A stretch of DNA of 64,000 bases from Hydrogenophaga sp. Lineage in GTDB: Bacteria > Pseudomonadota > Gammaproteobacteria > Burkholderiales > Burkholderiaceae_C. The translations under genes and the position numbers were made by a program. The stretch is taken from contig NZ_WVZN01000003.1 in NCBI RefSeq assembly GCF_011772445.1, forward strand, positions 62,001-126,000, given 5' to 3'. The stretch's first letter is position 1, and each line of letters starts with the position of its first letter. A model generated the notes under the pieces. That model made no database searches. It saw nothing but the letters and a program-made list of their open reading frames with translations, and was not told where the DNA came from. Of the stretch, positions 43,380-52,295 are shown one piece after another.

Positions 43380-45158
43380 ATGCTCATACCAATGGAAGAC
43401 TCGCTGGCCCTGCGGCTGCAATTGCGCCGCGAGCAGATTCGCCTGCTCGCGGACAACGTACCCGCGCTGATCGTCGGCACCCTGGTCCTGGCATTCGGCA
43501 CAGCCGCGCTGCTGTGGGTGAACGAGCAGCCCGTGCGGGCCGTGGCCGGCTGGCTGGCAGCCGTGGTGCTGCTGTCCGTGGCGCGCCTGGTCTTGCTGCA
43601 CCGGTTCCGCCGCGACACCGGCCACCCCCCCGAGCGCTGGGCGCCGGCTTTCGTGTCCGCCTCCGGAGCCGCCGGCCTGTGCTGGGGGGCGCTGGCCTGG
43701 CTGTTCTTCACCCCCGAGCAGCCGTTCACGCTGGCCATCGTGGCCATCGTGCTCATGTCGATCCTGTCGAGCGCGAGCCAATCGCTGGGGGCGTTCTTTC
43801 CCGCCCACCTGGCGTTTGCGCTGCCCTGCGTCCTGCCCTTCGCCGCCCGATGCCTGGCGTCCGGACAAGGCTCGCTGGTCACGATGGGGGGGCTGACGCT
43901 GTTCTACCTCCTCATGGCCGAGTTGTTCGCGCGGCGCATTGCGCGCGCCTTCGAAGACGCCTTGCGACTGCGACTCGAGAACGAATCGCTGGCGGGGCAG
44001 CTTCGGGTGCAGATGGACCGCGCGGAATCGGCCAACCGGGCCAAGACGCGCTTCCTCGCCTCGGCAAGCCACGACCTTCGCCAGCCCATCCACGCGATGA
44101 GCCTCTTCGTTCCCGCGCTCAAGGCGCTGGCCGAGCGACCCAGCCTGAACCCCCTGGTGGTGGGCACCATTGCCGAGCGCCTGCAGGCGGCGCTGGACAC
44201 CATGGCGCAACTGCTCAATCGCCTGCTTGACATCTCCCGGCTGGACGCGGGCGCATTGCAACCCCATCCTCAGCCCGTGGAGCTGCACGCGCTGCTGCGC
44301 AAGGTGGCCGACGAAGTGACCCAACTGGCGAAGGCCAAGGGACTGGCATTGCGCGTGCGCGACGGGGACCTGGTGGTGCACGCGGACCCCGCCATCCTGT
44401 ACACCATCCTGAGCAATCTCGCGGGCAACGCGGTGCGTTACACCGAACGCGGCGGCGTGTTGCTGGCCGCGCGCCGACGCGGCGAGATGGTGCGGCTGGA
44501 GGTCCGCGACAGCGGCATCGGGATTTCGGCGGACGACCTGCCACGCGTCACCGAAGAGTTCTTCCAGGCGGACGAAGCACGAAGCGACGCGAGCCAGACG
44601 CGCGGGTTCGGCCTGGGCCTGGCCATCGTCAAGCGCTCGGCCGAACTGCTGGGCAGTCCGCTGCACGCGCGTTCCAGTCCGGGCCGGGGATCTGTCTTCG
44701 CCATCGAACTGCCCCTGGCTCGCGAGGCGGCGCCCGTCGCCGCCCCCGCCGCGCCCGAGCTGGCGCCCAGCCACAAGCACCGGGTGCTGGTCGTGGACAA
44801 CGATGAGCAGATACGGGCCGCCATGTCCTACCTGCTGCGGGGCTGGGGCCACGAGCCGCTGCTGGCGAGCTCGGTGGCCGAGGTGCAGGCCCACCTCGAC
44901 GCCGGCGCGGCGCCCGAACTCGCCCTGGTCGACCTGCACCTCGACGGCGACACGCATGGCCTGCAGGTGATCGAGCGGCTTCGAGAGCGGCTCGACCACC
45001 GCATCCGCATGGCCATCGTCACGGGCGACACCAGCCCGGAGGCACTCGCCGCGATCTGCGCCGCAGGCGTCACGGGCCTGCACAAGCCCGTGACCCCACA
45101 GCGCCTGCAGCGCTTCATCGACGACGCCCACACACCAGCCGAAGACGTCTCGACGTGA
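43380..45158 (+). CDS. Hybrid histidine kinase with C-terminal receiver
   Basis: A membrane-bound hybrid kinase of about 592 residues. The N-terminal 190 residues hold some six transmembrane helices (LIVGTLVLAFGTAALLW, LTLFYLLMAELFARR). These are followed by HisKA with His in ASASHDLRQPIHAM, HATPase_c (LSNLAGNAVRYTERGG, DSGIGISADD, GFGLGLAIVKRS), and a receiver domain (RVLVVDNDEQIRAAM, phospho-Asp in LALVDLHLDG, late Lys in GLHKPVT). The stimulus is unknown. ATG 43380 or ATG 43392 are both possible starts; neither has a clear ribosome-binding site. A patatin gene follows 40 bp downstream. Confidence 0.9.
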   Translation: MLIPMEDSLALRLQLRREQIRLLADNVPALIVGTLVLAFGTAALLWVNEQPVRAVAGWLAAVVLLSVARLVLLHRFRRDTGHPPERWAPAFVSASGAAGLCWGALAWLFFTPEQPFTLAIVAIVLMSILSSASQSLGAFFPAHLAFALPCVLPFAARCLASGQGSLVTMGGLTLFYLLMAELFARRIARAFEDALRLRLENESLAGQLRVQMDRAESANRAKTRFLASASHDLRQPIHAMSLFVPALKALAERPSLNPLVVGTIAERLQAALDTMAQLLNRLLDISRLDAGALQPHPQPVELHALLRKVADEVTQLAKAKGLALRVRDGDLVVHADPAILYTILSNLAGNAVRYTERGGVLLAARRRGEMVRLEVRDSGIGISADDLPRVTEEFFQADEARSDASQTRGFGLGLAIVKRSAELLGSPLHARSSPGRGSVFAIELPLAREAAPVAAPAAPELAPSHKHRVLVVDNDEQIRAAMSYLLRGWGHEPLLASSVAEVQAHLDAGAAPELALVDLHLDGDTHGLQVIERLRERLDHRIRMAIVTGDTSPEALAAICAAGVTGLHKPVTPQRLQRFIDDAHTPAEDVST

Positions 45159-45198
45159 TAGCGTCGCGGTGCCCTTCAACCACCACCGGGAGCACCGC

Positions 45199-46449
45199 GT
45201 GTCGCTCGACACTGTCCTGAGCCACAGCATCCAGTTGCGCGCCCCCGGCGCGACCCCGGCCGAGGGTTGCGCCCTCGTGCTCATGGGGGGCGGCGCACGC
45301 ACCGCCTACCAGGCCGGGGTGCTCAAGGCCGTGGCTGCCATGCTGCCCGACAGCGCTACGGCCTTTCCCTTCCGCTGGCTGTTCGGCACCTCGGCCGGCG
45401 CCCTCAACGCCAGCTTCCTGGCCAGCCGCGCGGACGACGGCGCGGCCGCGCTGCCCGCGCTCGGCGAGTTCTGGCTGAAGCTGCGCTCCGAGCACGTGTA
45501 CCGGCTGGAAGCGCCCACCTGGGTGCGCGCCAGCCGCGTGCTGGCGGGCTGGACGCTGGCGCGCCAGGTCAAGCGCCACCGAGCGCTGCTCGACACCCTG
45601 CCCCTGGTGAACACCCTGCACCAGCACATCCGCCTGCAAGGTCTGGAGACGGCGCTGGAGCGCGGCTCGATCGACGCGCTGGGGGTCACCGCCTCGAGCT
45701 ATTCCACTGGCGAGCACTGGACCTTCTGCCAGACCCGCGCCGACAGCACCGTGCCGGCCTGGCACCGGCCCGGGCGGCGCGCCGAGTTCCAGCCCATCAC
45801 CATCGAACACCTGATGGCCTCCAGCGCCATCCCCTTCCTGTTCCCCGCCGTGCCGCTGTGGGTGAGCGGGCACCGCGAGCACTTCGGCGACGGCTCCATG
45901 CGCCAGCTCTCGCCGCTGTCGCCGGCCATCCAGTTCGGCGCGCGCCGCATCCTGGTCGTCGGCGTGGGCCAGCCGCAGCGCGCCGGCCTCACCGGCCGGC
46001 ACGACACCGCCGAGCTCACGGCGGGCACCATCGCCGGCCACGCCATGGCCAGCGTGTTCCACGACACCCTGCAGGCCGATGTGGAGCAGACCATGCGCGT
46101 GAGCCAGACTCTCGCGCGCCTGCCGCCCGAGGTGTCGTCCCTGCTGCCCTACCACCCGGTGGAGGTGATGGCCATCCAGCCCAGCGTGTCGCTGGACGAA
46201 CTCGCGCTCAAGCACGTGAACGAGCTGCCCGTGACCACGCGCCACACGCTCATCGGCCTGGGCGCGCTGGACACCCGGCGCGGCGCCAACGCCAGCGCCG
46301 CGGCGCTGGCGAGCTACCTGCTGTTCGAACCCGGCTTCGTTCACGCGCTCATGGCCCTGGGTGAGCACGACGCCTGGCGGCGCCAGGACGAATTGAAAGC
46401 CTTTCTGGCCTCTGCCGGCGCGAACGCCACCGCGGACCCGGTGCGATAA
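45199..46449 (+). CDS. Patatin-like phospholipase
   Basis: A 416-residue patatin-family lipid acyl hydrolase. The oxyanion motif is MGGGARTAYQAGVLKAV, the nucleophile Ser lies in LFGTSAGALNAS (GxSxG), and the catalytic Asp lies in FGDGSMRQLSP (DG motif). It has no signal peptide and probably acts at the inner membrane. GTG 45199 was chosen because GGGAG lies 6 nt upstream; an in-frame GTG at 45169 lacks one. It is just downstream of the hybrid kinase and may be co-transcribed. Confidence 0.9.
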   Translation: MSLDTVLSHSIQLRAPGATPAEGCALVLMGGGARTAYQAGVLKAVAAMLPDSATAFPFRWLFGTSAGALNASFLASRADDGAAALPALGEFWLKLRSEHVYRLEAPTWVRASRVLAGWTLARQVKRHRALLDTLPLVNTLHQHIRLQGLETALERGSIDALGVTASSYSTGEHWTFCQTRADSTVPAWHRPGRRAEFQPITIEHLMASSAIPFLFPAVPLWVSGHREHFGDGSMRQLSPLSPAIQFGARRILVVGVGQPQRAGLTGRHDTAELTAGTIAGHAMASVFHDTLQADVEQTMRVSQTLARLPPEVSSLLPYHPVEVMAIQPSVSLDELALKHVNELPVTTRHTLIGLGALDTRRGANASAAALASYLLFEPGFVHALMALGEHDAWRRQDELKAFLASAGANATADPVR

Positions 46450-46477
46450 TCGCCCCCGTTTTCACACGGAGCCCTTG

Positions 46478-46531
46478 ATGGACAGCACACCCCCCAGTCG
46501 TGTGCTTTCAGCCCTCTCCGCGACCGTCTGA
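46478..46531 (+). CDS. Possible leader peptide before corA
   Basis: A 17-codon frame (MDSTPPSRVLSALSATV) with GGAG 6 nt before its ATG. It lies 114 bp upstream of the corA ATG, and a strong hairpin (GGCCGGGG/CCCCGGCC at 46592-46610) lies between. Enterobacterial mgtA and corA have short regulatory leader frames, some proline-containing. The likeness here is only in position and the Pro-Pro pair, so the role is speculative. Confidence 0.35.
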   Translation: MDSTPPSRVLSALSATV

Positions 46532-46645
46532 GCAGCGCCCTGTCGCTGCGGCCTGGACGGGCGGCTGGCTGAAAGCGCCACCGACCCCGCCGGCCGGGGC
46601 AACCCCGGCCACCGCCAGACCGTTCTCGACACGCAGGAGCGCGCC

Positions 46646-47632
46646 ATGCTCAACGTCTTCACCCTGGCCAACGGCCGCCTCTTCCAGGAAGAAATCGAGT
46701 CCCTGGAAGAACTCGCCCAGTTCAAGCCCATCTGGGTCGACCTGGAAGACCCCACGCCCGAGGAGCGGCGCTGGGTCAAGCAGCACTTCGGCCTGTCCAT
46801 CCCCGAAGACGCGATGGACGAGGACATCGAGGAATCCGCGCGCTTCTTCGAAGAAGACAACGGCGAACTGCATGTGCGCAGCGACTTCCTCATCGACGAC
46901 GACGAGGACCCGCGCGCGGTGCGCGTGGCCTTCATCCTCAACGAGCACAACGACACGCTCAAAAGCCGGGGCGTGCTGTTCTCCATCCACGACGAGGACG
47001 TGCCCGTGTTCCGGCTGCTGCGCATGCGCGCGCGGCGCATGCCAGGCCTGATCGACGACGCCAAGGACGTGCTGCTGATGCTGTTCGACGCCGACGCCGA
47101 GTACTGCGCCGACACGCTGGAGAACATCTACGACGACCTCGAGACGGTGAGCGCCAAGGTGCTCTCCAGCGAGGCCAGCGACTCGGCCCTGGGCGAGGCG
47201 CTGTCGGCCATCGCGCAGCACGAGGACATGTCGGGCCGCATCCGCCGCAACGTGATGGACACGCGCCGCGCGGTGAGCTTCATGATGCGCAGCCGGCTGC
47301 TGAGCGCCGAGCAGTTCGAGGACGCGCGCCAGATCCTGCGCGACCTCGATTCGCTGGACGGTCACACCGCCTTCCTGTTCGACAAGATCAACTTCCTGAT
47401 GGACGCCACGGTCGGCTTCATCAACATCAACCAGAACAAGATCATCAAGATCTTCTCGGTGGCGAGCGTCTCGCTGCTGCCACCGACGCTGGTGGCCAGC
47501 AGCTACGGCATGAACTTCCAGTTCATGCCCGAGCTCACCTGGCGCTTCGGCTACCCGCTGGCGATCGGGCTGATGGTGCTGTCGGCGGTGGTGCCGATGC
47601 TCTACTTCAGGAAGCGCGGCTGGCTACGCTGA
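46646..47632 (+). CDS. corA: CorA-family magnesium/cobalt transporter
   Basis: A 328-residue CorA. The large cytoplasmic N-domain is acidic (LEDPTPEERRWVKQHFG), and the two C-terminal transmembrane helices carry the pore signature SSYGMNFQFMPEL between them. It mediates Mg2+ (and Co2+/Ni2+) influx as a pentamer. AGGAG lies 6 nt before the ATG. The 3' end overlaps the mtnN stop on the other strand by 9 bp. Confidence 0.95.
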   Translation: MLNVFTLANGRLFQEEIESLEELAQFKPIWVDLEDPTPEERRWVKQHFGLSIPEDAMDEDIEESARFFEEDNGELHVRSDFLIDDDEDPRAVRVAFILNEHNDTLKSRGVLFSIHDEDVPVFRLLRMRARRMPGLIDDAKDVLLMLFDADAEYCADTLENIYDDLETVSAKVLSSEASDSALGEALSAIAQHEDMSGRIRRNVMDTRRAVSFMMRSRLLSAEQFEDARQILRDLDSLDGHTAFLFDKINFLMDATVGFININQNKIIKIFSVASVSLLPPTLVASSYGMNFQFMPELTWRFGYPLAIGLMVLSAVVPMLYFRKRGWLR

Positions 47633-48376
47633 GGCGCCGAGCAGGCGCTCGACGATGGCCGCGCTGTAGCGGCTGGCCACCTGCGTGAGGAAGCGCGGAA
47701 AGTCCACATGGGCCGCGTCGTCGGCGCGGTCGGAGATGGTGCGCACCACCGCCAGCGGCACGCCGAAATCGGCACAGACCTGGGCCACGGCCGCGCTCTC
47801 CATGTCCACCGCCAGGGCATCGGGCAAGTCGCGCTGCAGGGCCTCGCTCTCGGCGGTGCGCGAGACGAAACGGTCACCCGTGACCAGCAGGCCGCGGTGC
47901 ACACGCGAGCCCTGCAGGCCGAAGGCCTGGACCACCTCGGCGCCCAGCGCGGCCGGCGCCTCGCGCAGCGTGGACTCGCAGGCGAGCGCCACCCGCCCGC
48001 TCAGCTCGGCGTCGGCCCCGAAGCGCAGGAGACCGTAGCCCGGCACCTCGTAACGCGGAAAGATCGGCGAGGCGTCCAGGTCGTGCTGCAGCAGTTCATT
48101 CGCCACCACCACGTCGCCCACCTTGACGCCCGGGCCGATGCCGCCCGCCACGCCCGTCACCACGACACGGCTTACGCGAAAGCGCTGGAGCAGCAGCGCG
48201 GTGGTGGTGGCCGCGGCCACCTTGCCGATGCCCGAGAGCACGGCCACCACGGTCTGCCCGTGCAAGTGGCCCTGCCAGTAGCTGCGCCCGCCCAGGCTGA
48301 TGCGCTGCTCATCGGGCAGCAGGTCCAGCACGGCCTGCAACTCCTCCGGCATGGCACTGATCAGCGCGAGCGTCAC
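47624..48376 (-). CDS. mtnN: 5'-methylthioadenosine/S-adenosylhomocysteine nucleosidase
   Basis: A 250-residue nucleosidase that removes adenine from MTA and SAH. Family features are ALISAMPEEL at the start, GIGKVAAATTTALLLQRF, TGVAGGIGPGVKVGDVVVA, and AVDMESAAVAQVC with the catalytic Asp/Glu region. The C-terminal half fits the usual 230-250 length. It follows fadD on the same strand after 14 bp and is presumably co-transcribed, a pairing with no obvious metabolic logic. Confidence 0.94.
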   Translation of the reverse strand: MTLALISAMPEELQAVLDLLPDEQRISLGGRSYWQGHLHGQTVVAVLSGIGKVAAATTTALLLQRFRVSRVVVTGVAGGIGPGVKVGDVVVANELLQHDLDASPIFPRYEVPGYGLLRFGADAELSGRVALACESTLREAPAALGAEVVQAFGLQGSRVHRGLLVTGDRFVSRTAESEALQRDLPDALAVDMESAAVAQVCADFGVPLAVVRTISDRADDAAHVDFPRFLTQVASRYSAAIVERLLGASA

Positions 48377-48390
48377 GGCGGCTCAGCCCT

Positions 48391-50076
48391 TCACTTGTCG
48401 CGCAGCTCGCGGCGCAGGATCTTGCCCACGGGCGTCTTGGGCAATTCGGTGCGGAACTCGATCACGCGCGGCTGCTTGTAGCCCGTGAGGTTGGCGCGGC
48501 AGAACTCGCGCACCTGCTCCTCGGTGAGCGACGGGTCCTTCTTCACGATGACGAGCTTGACGGCCTCGCCGGTCTTCTCGTCGGGTACGCCCACCACCGC
48601 GCACTCCAGCACGCCGGCCAGTTGCGCCACCACGTCTTCCACCTCGTTCGGGTAGACGTTGAAGCCGCTGACGAGAACCATGTCCTTCTTGCGGTCCACG
48701 ATCTTGAAGTAGCCACGCGAATCCATGATGCCGATGTCGCCGCTCTTGAAGTAGCCGTCGGGCGTCATGACCTTGGCGGTTTCGTCGGGGCGCTGCCAGT
48801 AGCCCGCCATCACCTGCGGGCCGTGGATGGCGATCTCGCCGGGCTGCCCCACGGGCACCTCGTTGCCGTCGTCGTCCAGGCACTTCAGGCGCGTGTTGGG
48901 CAGGGGCACGCCGATGGTGCCGGTGTACTCGGTGCTGGTGGTGGGGTTGCAGGTGGCCGAGGGGCTGGTCTCGGACAGGCCGTAGCCTTCACAGATCGGG
49001 CAGCCGGTCTGCTCGAGCCAGCGCTTGGCGACCGCGCCCTGCACGGCCATGCCACCGCCCACCGAGACCTTCAGGTGACTCCAGTCCACCGACTTGAAAT
49101 CGGGGTGGTTGGCCAGGCCGTTGAACAGGGTGTTCACGGCGGGGAAGCTGTGGAAGCGGTGCTTGCTCAGTTCCTTCAACACCGCGGGCAGGTCCCGCGG
49201 GTTGGGAATGAGGATGGTCTTTCCGCCCACGCGCAGGCTCAGCATCATGTTCACGGTGAACGCGAAGATGTGGTACAGCGGCAGCGCGCACACGGCCGTG
49301 GGCTGTTCATTGGCCGGCACCTTGCTCATCACCGGCGCGTTCCAGGCCTCGGACTGCAGCACGTTGGCGATGATGTTGCGGTGCAGGAGCACCGCGCCCT
49401 TGCTCACGCCGGTGGTGCCGCCGGTGTACTGCAGCACGGCCATGTCGTCGGCCTTGATCTCGGGCTTCTTGAGCGCGCCGCGTGAGCCGCGCGCGATGGC
49501 GTCGTTGAAGCGCACCGCCTGCGGCAGGTTGAAGGGCGGCACCATCTTCTTGACATTGCGCACCACGTAGTTGACGAGGCCACCCTTGAGAAAACCGAGC
49601 AGGTCGCCCATGGCGGCGAGCACCACGTGCTTGACCGGCGTGGCCGCGATGCACTGCTCCAGCGTGCGCGCGAAGTTCTCGATGATGACAATGGCCTTGG
49701 CGCCCGAGTCCTTGAGCTGGTGCTCCAGCTCGCGCGCGGTGTACAGCGGGTTCACGTTCACCACCACCAGCCCCGCGCGCAGGATGCCGGCGACCACCGC
49801 CGGGTACTGCGGCACGTTGGGCATCATGATCGCCACGCGGTCACCCTTGACCAGACCCAGCCCCTGCAGGTAGGCGGCAAATGCCTGCGACAGCGTGTCC
49901 GTCTGGGCGAAGCTCACCTCCTTGCCCATGAAGCTGTAGGCGGTGCGGTCGCCGAAGCGGCGAAAGCTCTCCTCCATCAGGTGCACCAGCGAGGGGTACT
50001 GGTTCACGTCGATGTCGGCGGGCACGCCCTCGGGGTAGGCGGCAAGCCAGGGGCGGTCGGCGGTGGCGGTCGGCAT
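48391..50076 (-). CDS. fadD: Long-chain fatty acid-CoA ligase
   Basis: A 561-residue AMP-forming acyl-CoA synthetase. The P-loop-like motif is YTGGTTGVSKGA, followed by EGYGLSETSPSA. The C-terminal hinge is YFKSGDIGIMDSRGYFKIVDRKKDMVLVSGFNVYPNEVED, and the catalytic Lys lies in LPKTPVGKILRRELR. It activates long-chain fatty acids for beta-oxidation. Length is normal. No FadR-type site was identified. Confidence 0.94.
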   Translation of the reverse strand: MPTATADRPWLAAYPEGVPADIDVNQYPSLVHLMEESFRRFGDRTAYSFMGKEVSFAQTDTLSQAFAAYLQGLGLVKGDRVAIMMPNVPQYPAVVAGILRAGLVVVNVNPLYTARELEHQLKDSGAKAIVIIENFARTLEQCIAATPVKHVVLAAMGDLLGFLKGGLVNYVVRNVKKMVPPFNLPQAVRFNDAIARGSRGALKKPEIKADDMAVLQYTGGTTGVSKGAVLLHRNIIANVLQSEAWNAPVMSKVPANEQPTAVCALPLYHIFAFTVNMMLSLRVGGKTILIPNPRDLPAVLKELSKHRFHSFPAVNTLFNGLANHPDFKSVDWSHLKVSVGGGMAVQGAVAKRWLEQTGCPICEGYGLSETSPSATCNPTTSTEYTGTIGVPLPNTRLKCLDDDGNEVPVGQPGEIAIHGPQVMAGYWQRPDETAKVMTPDGYFKSGDIGIMDSRGYFKIVDRKKDMVLVSGFNVYPNEVEDVVAQLAGVLECAVVGVPDEKTGEAVKLVIVKKDPSLTEEQVREFCRANLTGYKQPRVIEFRTELPKTPVGKILRRELRDK

Positions 50077-50175
50077 GCAAAGTCTCCTGTCGTTTTGAGA
50101 ACGGCGGCACTATACGGTGAGCGACCGCTGCGCCGACACCCGGACCGTCCCGGTGTTGTCAGGCGCGCGACGCGC

Positions 50176-51597
50176 TCACTCCACGGCCTTGGTGATGTCC
50201 TCCACGACCTTCTTGGCGTCGCCGAAGACCATCATGGTCTTGTCCATGTAGAACAGCTCGTTGTCCAGGCCGGCGTAGCCCGCCGCCATGGATCGTTTGT
50301 TCACGATCACGGTCTTGGCCTTGTAGGCCTCCAGGATCGGCATGCCGTAGATGGGCGAGCCCTTCTGCAGCGCCAGCGGGTTCACCACGTCGTTGGCGCC
50401 CAGCACGATGGCCACGTCCGCCTGGCCGAACTCGCCGTTGATGTCTTCCATTTCGAAGACCTGGTCGTAGGGCACTTCCGCCTCGGCCAGCAACACGTTC
50501 ATGTGCCCCGGCATGCGGCCTGCCACCGGGTGGATGGCGTACTTCACGGTGATGCCCTTCTCGCCCAGCTTGTGCGCGAGCTCCTTGACCGCGTGCTGCG
50601 CGCGCGCCACCGCCAGGCCGTAGCCCGGCACGATCACCACCGTCTCGGCGTTGCCCAGGATGAAGGCCACGTCGTCGGCGCTGCCGCTCTTGGCCGTGCG
50701 CTGCACACCGCCGGTGGCCGCCGCGCCCGCCTCGCCGCCGAAGCCGCCCAGGATGACGCTGATGAAGGAGCGGTTCATGGCCTTGCACATGATGTAGCTC
50801 AGGATCGCGCCCGAGCTGCCCACCAGCGAGCCCGCGATGATCAGCATGGGGTTGTTCAGGCTGAAGCCGATGCCCGCGGCGGCCCAGCCCGAGTAGCTGT
50901 TGAGCATGGACACCACCACCGGCATGTCGGCGCCGCCGATGGGGATGATGATGAGCACGCCCAGGACGAAGCCGAGGGCGATGACCAGCACGATGTCGAT
51001 CCAGCTCTGCGAGTGCCAGAAGCCGAAGATGAAAAAGGCCGTGGCCAGGCCCAGCGCCAGGTTGAGCTTGTGCTGGCCGGCGAAGGTGACGGGTGCGCCC
51101 TGGAACAGGCGGAACTTGTACTTGCCGCTGAGCTTGCCGAAGGCAATGACCGAGCCGCTGAAGGTGACCGCGCCGATGAACGCGCCCAAGGCGAGTTCGA
51201 TGCGGTTGCCGCCAGGAATGCCTTCGCCTCGGGTGACGATGCCGAAGGCCCAGGGCTCGGCGACCACGGCCACGGCGATGCACACCGCAGCCAGGCCGAT
51301 CATGCTGTGCATGAAGGCCACGAGCTCGGGCATCTTGGTCATTTCGACCTTGTTGGCCATGTAGGCGCCCACGCCCCCGCCCACCACCAGGCCGGCGAGC
51401 ACGTAGACCATGCCCTGGGCCTTGCCGCCCGAGAGTTCGACGATCAGCGCGGCGGTGGTGAGCACGGCGATGGCCATGCCGGTGATGCCGAAGACGTTGC
51501 CGCGGATGGAGGTGGTGGGGTGGCTCAGGCCCTTCAAGGCCTGGATGAAGCAGACCGAGGCGACGAGATACAGCAGGACGACGAGGTTCATGCTCAT
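50176..51597 (-). CDS. pntB: NAD(P) transhydrogenase subunit beta
   Basis: A 473-residue PntB with about nine transmembrane helices in the first 280 residues (the proton channel part) and the NADP-binding domain III (VVIVPGYGLAVARAQHAVKELA, AIHPVAGRMPGHMNVLLAEA, VLGANDVVNP). It transfers hydride between NADH and NADP+ driven by proton influx. ATG 51597 overlaps the stop of pntAB (ATGA). Confidence 0.96.
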   Translation of the reverse strand: MSMNLVVLLYLVASVCFIQALKGLSHPTTSIRGNVFGITGMAIAVLTTAALIVELSGGKAQGMVYVLAGLVVGGGVGAYMANKVEMTKMPELVAFMHSMIGLAAVCIAVAVVAEPWAFGIVTRGEGIPGGNRIELALGAFIGAVTFSGSVIAFGKLSGKYKFRLFQGAPVTFAGQHKLNLALGLATAFFIFGFWHSQSWIDIVLVIALGFVLGVLIIIPIGGADMPVVVSMLNSYSGWAAAGIGFSLNNPMLIIAGSLVGSSGAILSYIMCKAMNRSFISVILGGFGGEAGAAATGGVQRTAKSGSADDVAFILGNAETVVIVPGYGLAVARAQHAVKELAHKLGEKGITVKYAIHPVAGRMPGHMNVLLAEAEVPYDQVFEMEDINGEFGQADVAIVLGANDVVNPLALQKGSPIYGMPILEAYKAKTVIVNKRSMAAGYAGLDNELFYMDKTMMVFGDAKKVVEDITKAVE

Positions 51598-51917
51598 TTG
51601 GCGCTCCCCTCGGCGACCGGTGCCTTCTTCTCTTTCTTCTTGAACATCTCCAGCATGCGCCGCGTGACCAGGAAACCGCCGAAGACATTGACCGCCGCCA
51701 GCGCCACGGCCAGCACGCCCATGGTCTTGCCCAGCGGTGTCTCGGTGAGCGCGGCGGCCAGCATGGCGCCCACGATGACGATGGCCGAGATGGCGTTGGT
51801 CACGGCCATGAGCGGCGTGTGCAGCGCAGGTGTGACCGTCCACACCACGTGGTAGCCCACGTAGATGGCCAGCACGAAGATGATGAGGTTGATCAGGGTG
51901 GGTGAGACGGCGTCCAT
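51594..51917 (-). CDS. pntAB: NAD(P) transhydrogenase subunit alpha part 2
   Basis: A 107-residue membrane subunit with three helices (INLIIFVLAIYVGYHVVWTVTPALHTPLMAVTNAISAIVIVGA). It is the second half of the split alpha subunit found in many bacteria. It overlaps pntB by 4 nt and sits 15 bp after panD. Confidence 0.94.
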   Translation of the reverse strand: MDAVSPTLINLIIFVLAIYVGYHVVWTVTPALHTPLMAVTNAISAIVIVGAMLAAALTETPLGKTMGVLAVALAAVNVFGGFLVTRRMLEMFKKKEKKAPVAEGSAK

Positions 51918-51932
51918 GGTCGGCTCCTCGGT

Positions 51933-52295
51933 TCAGACCTTCTTGATTTCGGCGATGCGGTTGCCCTCGCCCAGCAGCACCACGCGTGGCTTCCAGTGCG
52001 GCACCACGTCGTCGGCCACGGGGGCGTAGGTGCAGATGATGAGCAGGTCACCCACATGCGCCTTGCGCGCGGCGGCGCCGTTGAGCGAGATGGCGCCCGA
52101 GCCGCGTGCCGCCTTGATGATGTAGGTGGAGAAGCGCTCGCCGTTGTTGACGTTGTAGAGCTCGATCTTCTCGAACTCGCGCATGTCGGCGGCGTCGAGC
52201 AGGTCTTCGTCGATGCCGCAGGAACCTTCGTAGTGCAGGTCGGCTTCGGTCACGGTGGCGCGGTGCAGCTTCGCGCGCAGCATCACTCGGTTCAT
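51933..52295 (-). CDS. panD: Aspartate 1-decarboxylase precursor
   Basis: A 120-residue PanD, which makes beta-alanine for pantothenate. The self-cleavage site that yields the pyruvoyl group is Gly24-Ser25 in HYEGSCGID. ELYNVNNGERFSTYIIKA and GDLLIICTYAPV are typical. It lies inside the pnt operon: its ATG overlaps the pntAA stop by 4 nt and pntAB follows after 15 bp. That placement is unusual. Confidence 0.96.
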   Translation of the reverse strand: MNRVMLRAKLHRATVTEADLHYEGSCGIDEDLLDAADMREFEKIELYNVNNGERFSTYIIKAARGSGAISLNGAAARKAHVGDLLIICTYAPVADDVVPHWKPRVVLLGEGNRIAEIKKV

